From Lumbricus terrestris (taxonomy: Eukaryota; Annelida; Clitellata; Crassiclitellata; Lumbricidae): 64,000 bases of DNA. The notes below the pieces were generated by a model that was given only the letters and a program-made list of their open reading frames with translations, was not told where the DNA came from and made no database searches. The stretch is from assembly GCA_949752735.1 (NCBI GenBank), contig OX457037.1, positions 36,889,596-36,953,595 on the forward strand, read 5' to 3'. The translations under genes and the position numbers were made by a program. Shown here in pieces: positions 56,123 through 64,000 of the stretch. How positions within the stretch are numbered: the stretch's first letter is position 1; every line of letters starts with the position of its first letter.

Positions 56123-57849
56123 CTCCGTCAGAATGTAGAAATGCTTAGCCTAATGCGAATTTTACTCGCTCATCTGTTGAGTAGGCTATGCCTAATTTTG
56201 CACCCAAAACTTTGGCATCGTAAAAGTCCAAAGTAGGCTACTAATTAATCGATGCTCGCATCAAATGAAACGTCATCAGCCGGTGGAAAAGACAGCACGA
56301 GATCTATACGGTACCTAATATTACCTATTATGTAATTCATTCATTACGAGGATCATAATTATATAGCGACCTCTAGAGATTGCAACTAGAGCAATTAATT
56401 GGTAGCCTGATCCTAACACTATAGACATGCGCAATTCAATCTTTCTGTTGGCAATGTGATCGCAGCAATGGTCCACTACTTAGCCTACATTTTCGTGCAG
56501 GCCTACTTGGCAAGGCGGAGCGCGGTAAAACTGGAGAATTTTCCGACTGTCGTCTGCTTTCCATAAAGAATGACTTCTCACGGCGGCATCAATAACCTGG
56601 CATCTAGAGTCATCTGCTGTCGTAAACTTTCTTCCTTGGTCCTGCATCAGGAAGACAATGAAGCACAGTAGATAGGCCTAGAAGATGGCCATTTTTTGCT
56701 GTTCAGGTAGGCCTATCGACTGAAGGAGTCTTTCTGCATTTGCTACACCGCTTTAGCATACAATTATGAAGTTTAAAAGTCCACAATGGCAACATTTTAT
56801 CTGCAGGGTCTATTCTAAGTGCTTTTTATTAAGCATTAAAACCCGATTTATTTTAAGAATTCTGACATCGCTTTCATAGCCACAGGAAATGAAAAGGTTT
56901 AATTAGAAAAACGAGAGATTTATTTCACTGTTCGAAGATTTATGTTTCGTCGCCTGCTGCTTATATGAGACGAACACGTGCGTTATTGAGAAAGTCGTTT
57001 GTCGTTTGGTGTCCGAGTTTTTGATTTTGAATAGGCCACTAATGAAAATTGAACTTTATCTTGTAGTTTATAGCAGGTCCGGTTGTCTTCTTAAATCAAT
57101 ACGATATTTCTTTCCCTTGCAACGTCTGAACATGCTGACATTATCCATAATATTATTCTTGGATATTCATGATTCCTGAGCGCAACCACTGATGCCGTGC
57201 TATATACTTAGCCTAAACACGATTTATCCAAATCTAAGCCGTAATGAGTAGGCTACCACATATTTAAAACGTTGCAGAAAAAGCTTGGTTAGCCATTAAC
57301 CATTTGTTAACCAGTTTAACCATTTTGTGATGCTAACATTCGATTTTCATTCTAATTTTCAGCAGTTTCAGTCCAGCTCAGTACGAAGTCAAGCCCAGAT
57401 TTGATATTTTCGACTATGTGGGCATTTGCTCGTATTTAAACGGTATTTCATATAGCAGCAAACATACTTCCCACAAGACAACTTTTATGTTCCAAGATGC
57501 GTTGATTTGTAGCGCTTTATATCGGACCTGTGGCTATGGAGAGAAGCTAATGACGTTCCAAAACGATATTATGAGAAATACTATTATTAGCGTCCTCTCG
57601 GCTGCTCCAAGTCTGTACATTAAATATTACGCAATGTCTATAATTTTTAATGAGCTGCGCATTCTGGAGGCTATCCAGCTTCGTTTCAGTTGTGAGTCTT
57701 TCCGGCAACATGGAACTAAGGCTTACTGTCTCATCATCATATCTTTCCCTCTCTCGTCCTCCAATCTCATCCTCTCTAACATTCTGCAGCCACTTCTTAG
57801 TCCATGCTGCTCCAGTTCTTTGCATTGGAAAGGACTCCCCAAATAGCCT
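56123..57849. other. Mostly gene-free; one long open frame of unknown status
   Basis: From 57363 to 57846 one + strand frame stays open (SFSPAQYEVKPRFDIFDYVG, then ICSYLNGISYSSKHTSHKTT), after a possible acceptor attttcag. No family is recognised and the later part runs into repeat-like sequence, so no gene is called. Confidence 0.35.
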
Positions 57850-58130
57850 ACCTATGCCCCATCTCTCCTCCGCTTGCATTCACCTCTGCAACTTTCCATT
57901 CACGATTGAAAATAAAACTCTTCAAGCTATCCTATCTCGATTCTGATCAGGTTCCACCACACGTCAACCATCATCATCGATTACCACGTTGTCTCCCCAG
58001 CTTGACCTCCTTCCCCTCGGAACAGGGCAGCCTCGACTATTGCGAACTTGATTTGACACAGTGCCGGTGAATAAGCTGATCTTGCTCTGATGTGGTTTTT
58101 TGTGGACGCTGAGAAATTCTTGTAGATTTA
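57850..58130 (+). repeat. Retroposon 3' end relic (second family)
   Basis: Shares ttgatttgacacagtgcc and ggtgaataagctgat with the copy at 11490-11700. Confidence 0.45.
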
Positions 58131-58809
58131 CATTACGTCTTGGTGAACAGTAAACTGTTGTCCAAAGCTAATAATAGTGCAAGTAGTCCTAGGTCACAGA
58201 GGGTTAAGTCCCCTCCCCTCCCCGACATGAATCCAAAGACTCTAATAAGGTAGGCCTATACTATAGGCCTAGATTAAAACACGCAATATCCCTACACTTA
58301 ACTATAGGGTTCGGTACCGAGCATAGTCAATTTGCTAGCTGGAAATATCCTATGGCTTCAGCAGACTAGTGGCGTTGTTGTTTGCGAATGTTGATGTCGC
58401 TTTCAACTTTCAAATTTGAAGCAATCATTGATCGGATTCTCATGTTCAAATTGTCTAGCGACCTATACCGCAAAGGCGTTTACAACGAAGTGCACTGAGT
58501 GCAGTGTTCAAATTAGTTTAACCGAATCTCTGTCTGTGTCTGTATCCACGATTAAGCACTCCTTCTCTGTCGCTAAATGATAACCCAGGATGCAAACATT
58601 GCAGTGTGGAAATTCCCTCCCCCAACAAAATTTAAACAATGGGGGATGGGTAGACCCACTTTGAGGTGGGTGCTATATGAATGCTGAAGCACCGGTCTCG
58701 CAGGTTTGAAGGGCCCTCGCAGGGTCATTGCCCCACAGAACTATACAACAAAAGGACACATGAAACGTATAATTATATGAAGTCGACTTTGTGCAATGGT
58801 CATTTTCTT

Positions 58810-59160
58810 GTGAGTCGTGACGATATCTCTTGTTCTAAAAACACTGTTATTACGTCACTTGCTTTATTGGACATGACGATGCTACGTTATTATCAATTTG
58901 TTTTATGGACTTTGTATTGCGACGGTTTTTCTTTTATTTGCAATTTTGTTGCGTCGCTTGCTGCGTCACAGACTCATGGAGTCATGGGCAAGTTGCTGCT
59001 TCGACAATAGCTCTGTACTATTATGACGACAACTTCTTGGTCTACAACACTGTTGTTACGTCACTAACTGTGTTTAGTGTTACGTCGCTAGGATAGCGGG
59101 GAATTAAGTTTTATGACGACCTCTCTTTGTTCTACAAACACTAGTGCTAGGCTATAGTAT
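58810..59160. repeat. Degenerate array of 40-bp TGACG...CGTCA units
   Basis: Clear units at 58818-58857 and 59024-59063 (each 40 bp, with TGACGA at one end and TTACGTCA at the other) and decayed ones between and after. Related units are at 45620-45657 and 45833-45872, and one is split by the hAT element at 46967/48835. Confidence 0.65.
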
Positions 59161-60467
59161 ACGTCTACGACTATAGCTATCAGCACTGAAATTGATGAGC
59201 AATTTCATTAAAATGACAGCCTAATATATCTACCACTGCATTGTGGAAATTAAAAAAGTTAACGATGGGGCATATCCCTCCATAACTCCTCCCTAACTCC
59301 TCCCTAACTCCTCCCTGCTCGGAGCTACTCGCCTCGACGATCGTCTTTCGGCCGTTCATTCGTTCACCCCAAACTCAGAGAGGGAAGGCATACCTTAACC
59401 GGGTTAACCCCCCCATCAACTAAAAACAACCTCAGCCTATGCAGACTATAGATTACCGGAGGTAGCCTACATCATATTGCATTACATTACGATTACAGTT
59501 AAGTAGGCCTAGTCAATGTAGATCTAATGCATATAATTCTATGCGTGCTTTGCATTTTTAACGTCCTGGCTAAATACCTTAACCACAACCGTGAACATTG
59601 TGTTTTGCCCCACCTGCAAATATACCTGCGGCGCCTATGAGCACGGCTACATTCCGGCAAGGTGTCCGGCATAGCAGCGATATGTCTAGGTCAATACCGC
59701 AAATGCCAGCACGTTGAAGAACTCGTTTAAAACACAACACACTACATGTCTGTAATATATTAGAAACGTCGTACTTCACAGGAGGCGTGAAGCTGACCGG
59801 TGCCGGACGGGACGGGCGCCGGGTTTGGTCTTCTGGGCGACTGCCTCCCACTGTAAATCGCACTCTACACAACGGTGTAGACTGTAGAGTACTCTAAGGG
59901 TCCGCGCAGTAAGACTTGATGACGGTTTGCTTAATCAAATGACCCTAGCACTCGTCTGACTCCGCCGTATATCGAGTGACGTGCGCTATCGTCTGAAGAC
60001 ATGACCGGTAACGGTTGATCGGAGACGGTGACCTGGCCGACCTCTGTGAGTGGTCGAGCCGGGTGGAAGCAAGTGGAAAAATCCCAGTGGGTGGATGGGC
60101 GGATCGGGTCGATTTTTCCGTAACAGACATGCAGCCAGGACGGAAGGACGAGGGGGAGCCTGCAACACACCCCTCGATCGTTTCTTCGCGATATACATTT
60201 TCAGCCTGATTCACAAAGCGCATTTTGGCTGCATGTCCAAGTCACCCACGCAGGCTTAATCTATACGATGAGTAGATTATACGCACTGGGTGGAGTAAGG
60301 GACAGTTTCGCGGTTAGGGAATCAGCGTGAGAATTTGTGCTGATGCCGAGTTAGGACATTGTTCAAGTCTGAATCTTATCATAATCAGTGAGGTTTGTCG
60401 TTCGCTCGTCGCGAGATCTAGCCGTACCAGGATCCACACGCAGTGAGTACTTACAGAGAGGGAGGAG

Positions 60468-60469
<2 letters not shown>

Positions 60470-60554
<85 letters not shown>
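60470..60554. repeat. (GA)n microsatellite in promoter region
   Basis: About 40 GA units, 50 bp upstream of a TATA box. The Arg-Glu and Ser-Leu ORFs across it are artefacts. Confidence 0.97.
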
Positions 60555-60556
<2 letters not shown>

Positions 60557-60604
60557 CACGCCCACAGAGAGTGAAGGAGGGAGAGAGAGCGAGCTGAATG
60601 CTCT

Positions 60605-60610
60605 TATATA
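60605..60610 (+). promoter_or_regulatory. TATA box of a probable downstream gene
   Basis: ctcttatataga lies between the GA repeat and a long ATG-free leader. Transcription would start near 60635. The assignment rests on this arrangement, not on homology. Confidence 0.5.
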
Positions 60611-60635
60611 GACCGGCAGAGGAGCATCTTTCGTA

Positions 60636-60896
60636 GTAGAGTGAAAACTTTCGTCGCTGTGTCAGAGGGTCGGTCGTCGGTCCCATCGTTGTCGTCATCG
60701 TCGTCGTTGCAATTAGAGAAGAGAGAAGAGAAGAAAGAGGAAGAGAGTAATTCTCTGCTTGTCCGCTGAGTGGAGCCAGACTGCATCGCGGGAGGTCACA
60801 CAACCGCATTAACCGGACGAAGGAATCGTATTAGAGGAGACAGCAGAGGTCATCCATCCATTCCAGGTCATCTACACGCAGCACAGGTAGGCTAAT
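60636..60896 (+). other. Probable 5' UTR exon of a second gene
   Basis: About 260 nt with no ATG in any frame, CpG-containing and purine-rich, ending gcagcacag|gtaggc, a plausible donor at 60896/60897. The coding part would lie beyond the window. Exact start is inferred as 30 bp from the TATA box. Confidence 0.45.
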
Positions 60897-61508
60897 GTAA
60901 AATCGGATCAATTAATAAATTAATTAATCAAAGCTTATAAATAAATTTGCCCCGAGGTGTACAGGATCCCTCAGGGACTTCACTAACGCCTAATATAAAA
61001 TCAAAAGTCTGGAAAGGCCCTACTCATCTTCTGTTTCTTATTATTACTATCTATTCGTGTTAATAAGTTCGCGTTATGATAATTATTATCATAATTCTTT
61101 AGTCCTATCTCTTTCAAATAATTTAGGCCTATCTCTTTCAAATAATTTCTATTGTCTTGGTTGATTACTACGCCTACTTACTACTTGTAAAGAGTGACCT
61201 GTGCGATTTGCGTGAAATGACCGAACGATAACTTCTGCATGGATCTGCCGTGCGCATTTAACAATGCCACGTCATTTCTGAACAGGCGGCCAGGTCTATA
61301 GGCCTACTTATTTGCTCAAAGTATGGTAACTCCAGAAGTTGCGAACTGAAGGCGATTTTACCATGCACATGCGGTTGAGTCATTTTGGCAATTTAGTGAC
61401 GATATTTTTTAGCACCGTACGTTTTGGCAACGGTAGCAGTACCGTTTCAACCTTCTCGAAATTTATTTTACAGAATTGCAGTTTCAGAGTTTTAACTCGT
61501 CGCCAGAG

Positions 61509-61882
61509 CATGGGCGCCCACAGAAATTTTTGCAGGAGGGGGCAAAACACGATGGTGAAGTTAAAAAACATTTGTAGCAAGAGGTGAAAAAATGCAAAGC
61601 AGGGAGCTAAGAACATGCATGGGCATTTTTCATAGAGGTTTCTTGATGTAAATATATCAGTTTCATTTTTTAAATTTCTAAACTGAATTGTTTCTTTTTG
61701 CAAAGAAATTTGTTTAAAAACTCAAAAAGTATTAGTTAAAAGTAGGTTTTTTAATTCTCTATTATGCGAAGAAATTTGTTATAAACCCCAAAGTAGTAAT
61801 GAGAAAAACAGGTTTCAGTTTTCCAGGGGGCAAGTGCCCCCTCTACTTGCCCCCCTCTTGCCCCTATGTGCGGGCGCCCATG
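61509..61882. mobile_element. hAT-type MITE, 374 bp
   Basis: Starts CATGGGCGCCCACAG and ends TGTGCGGGCGCCCATG, with the perfect 8-bp duplication cgccagag (61501-61508 and 61883-61890). Near-terminal gggggcaaa and cttgccccc runs face each other. It lies in the putative first intron of the second gene. Confidence 0.9.
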
Positions 61883-62284
61883 CGCCAGAGTTGTCGATGA
61901 CGGATGGAACTCTGGAATTATATAATATTTTCAGAAGGGACCGAGCCACTAGTAGGGCACCGACAATCAAAATAGCCTATTATCTAACCTGCAACCCGGA
62001 GAGGGAAAATATTATATAGGTCTGCACGAGCCGATAATGATTCTGCTTGACGTTAGAAATTATCGAAACACTATAAGCGAGCGGATGGGAGAAGACCATC
62101 ATTATAGAGAAATCTGTCAGTAAGGGAGACAAAATGATATAATCATATAGATGGAAAATGTACGGATAAGGATACATGAGCGAACCATCAGTGATCGTAA
62201 TCTCGAAATGATCACAGCGTTCCAAAATCGAAGGGGTTATGCCTCTATAGCAGGCCTAATAGTTCTCTTGTCAACTATAATTAT

Positions 62285-62515
62285 GTGGGGCGCGGTGGTG
62301 TAGTAGGTACCGGTACGTTCGTTGCCTTGCAACCGGAGAGTTCCAGGTTCGAATCCACCTCAAGCCGCCACGGTAGGGATCTTGAGCAAATCCTCCACTC
62401 GCAATTGCTCAGCGCTTCGACGTGAAACTTCAATGCAGTGTCCGCTCTGCAGTCGGGAGCGATCATGAGTAGACATTTTGAAGGGGCGCTATAACAAGTG
62501 CACATACATACACAT
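62285..62515 (+). repeat. tRNA-derived SINE, near full length
   Basis: Head ggggcgcggtggtgtagtag, B box GGTTCGAATCC, body gcaattgctcagcgcttcga and the ending aggggcgctataacaagtgc. Confidence 0.88.
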
Positions 62516-63892
62516 TAAAGCTAAGAATCTTGCGCTTAGTCAAAGCACGATCGATATGCAAGAGTGAAATCGGTTCGAGGTCAACATCAAAAGGGGTCAG
62601 ACAGGGTAAGTGATGATCCGAATCCCTAAAGGGAAATGCGAAAATGGGAACGGGAAAAGGGAAGAGCACAGGAAAATTTACCGCAGGTCAGAGAGGACTA
62701 TAGGCCCTATATGCTTTGGGGCATCGTGGTACGTGGCTGAAAGACTGGCAATAGACAGAGACGAATAGAGATGATGCTTTGCCAGATGTACAGACCTCTG
62801 CTCGGGATGAAGTATAATATATTTGGCCTATACATTTAAGTAATGATTCAAACACTGATCGCAAGTTAATATAATTATTTCCGACCGACTGTGAATTTAA
62901 CAAATCCTCATTCAGACAATAAAATTATTGTTGTAGTCTATGATGTAGCCTAGTGTGATTCAAATCTTCGAGAATTTTTCAGCGCCCACAAAAGCCACGT
63001 CAGAAATACCAGTTTATTCACCGGCGCTTTACCACAAAATTCTCTCCAGTCTCCACCATAGACGATCTGCTCCTTTCGTTCCGGGGTCAGGTCAAAATCC
63101 GGGGAGGCAGTATGGTGATACGGTGGCGGGTGGCAATGTGTGTGTACATGCACATGTGGTTAAAGATATGTAGCCAACAATTGTACATGTAGTTAAAGTG
63201 AGCTACCTTTTTGTAATAATAATAATAATATTTTTCTTTAATGAAACGCCTGCAAAGTTGCAAACGCACAACGCTGTGCATGTACAAGTTACGCAGTAAT
63301 CTTAATTAACATAAATCTTAACTACTAACAGAACAGACAGCCTGTAATACACAGTAGCGCTAATAGCAGCCTACAAAGCATGGCAGCCGTATACGGGGCG
63401 TCACCACTTGCTCTCTACGCCATGCAGCGTGTTATCCAATTTCTAAATTCGTCGGGTATTGTCGTTACTTCAGTGGAGAATGGCAACTCGTTGCTGCTGG
63501 GACAGGGAAGTTTTTGGCATTAGGCACATCGGCAACGCGGCTTCTTCCCATTATCACATGTCTAACACTCCATGCATCCTCATGTGTGTATAGGACTATA
63601 CAATACTTACATGTAGGCTACATTTGCCATGTTCGTGAAGTAAGTTTTCGTAGTGGCACTGGCAGTTATTCGCCAATACAGTGAATAAATTATGTTTCGA
63701 AAGATGTAGGCTCTAATAATCAATAGGCATCCGTGTAATAATAATAGCGTATCGGTTGAGGTATTTTTAATTATTGTCTATAATTGCTCCGTCTTGACAA
63801 TTATGTCATTTATGCAACTGGCAAGACAGCTTCGCTATCGTTCTGCAGTATGATTCTTGAAATACCGAAATAAAACAAAGCCATATCCTACC
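62516..63892. other. No gene recognised
   Basis: AT-rich sequence with a TAA microsatellite at 63216-63230. The block at 62962 shares cttcgagaatttttcagcg with 50291. If the 60.6-kb promoter is real this is intron. Confidence 0.4.
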
Positions 63893-64000
63893 CAAGGGCG
63901 GATACAGGAATTTTCAAAGGGGGGCCAAAATTTTCGGTCTTGGGGCAGGAAAATTTTTTTCGTCTTGGTCGTCGAAAACTCTGATGACTTTTTTCTTTTC
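63893..64000. mobile_element. hAT-type MITE, cut by the window end
   Basis: CAAGGGCGGATACAGGAATT and ggggggccaaaattttcgg match, reversed, the right end of the element at 24705-25081. The ctgatgacttttttc core is reached before the window stops. Confidence 0.75.

Noticed and set aside
57363..57846. Open frame of about 160 codons after a possible acceptor.
   Set aside because: No recognised domain, no convincing downstream exon, and its end overlaps repeat-like sequence; kept only as a remark.
60314..60809. Ser-Leu and Arg-Glu repeat frames.
   Set aside because: Translation of the GA microsatellite in a probable promoter.

Overview
This window is nuclear DNA from an animal. It holds spliced GT-AG introns, tRNA-derived SINEs, 3' ends of LINEs, many short DNA transposons, microsatellites, and one clearly recognisable metazoan gene. 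The style of the SINE and LINE tails (a GGCGCTATA-AAT type ending), the AGGCCTA-rich intergenic DNA and a foldback element resembling the TU type known from sea urchins point to a marine invertebrate, perhaps an echinoderm or other invertebrate deuterostome. The species guess is weak; the metazoan assignment is strong.

Layout. From 1 to 17.2 kb no exon could be recognised. The stretch is probably the long 5' intron or upstream flank of the main gene, filled with SINE and LINE relics, a 25-bp minisatellite (about 2.06-2.43 kb), other simple repeats and one 204-bp hAT MITE. From 17,215 to 37,159 (+ strand) there are twelve exons of an IQSEC/BRAG/Schizo-type Arf guanine-nucleotide exchange factor. 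They join without a frame break into 982 residues: IQ motif, disordered linker, Sec7 domain, PH domain and a Ser-rich tail. Its introns contain minisatellites, SINEs and LINE 3' ends, three hAT MITEs and a 1.5-kb TIR element (PIF/Harbinger-like) inserted in a minisatellite. The 5' end of the gene is not identified. From 37.2 to about 43 kb is the 3' UTR and flank, with a candidate extra exon at 41.2 kb.

From about 43.1 kb to 62 kb the base composition changes: the palindrome TAGGCCTA and its core become very common. This zone is a mosaic of non-autonomous transposons. It holds a 1.17-kb and a 1.81-kb hAT element with perfect 8-bp target duplications, a Tc1/mariner element with a dead transposase remnant, a 2.3-kb foldback element, an RTE-type LINE end and a 26-bp minisatellite. 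At 60.47-60.90 kb a GA-repeat, TATA box and ATG-free leader ending in a splice donor look like the promoter and first non-coding exon of a second + strand gene beyond the window. The window ends inside another hAT-type MITE at 63,893.

Only one gene is confidently annotated. The most unusual content is the dense set of hAT-type MITEs whose ends and target-site duplications can be read directly, plus the foldback element.
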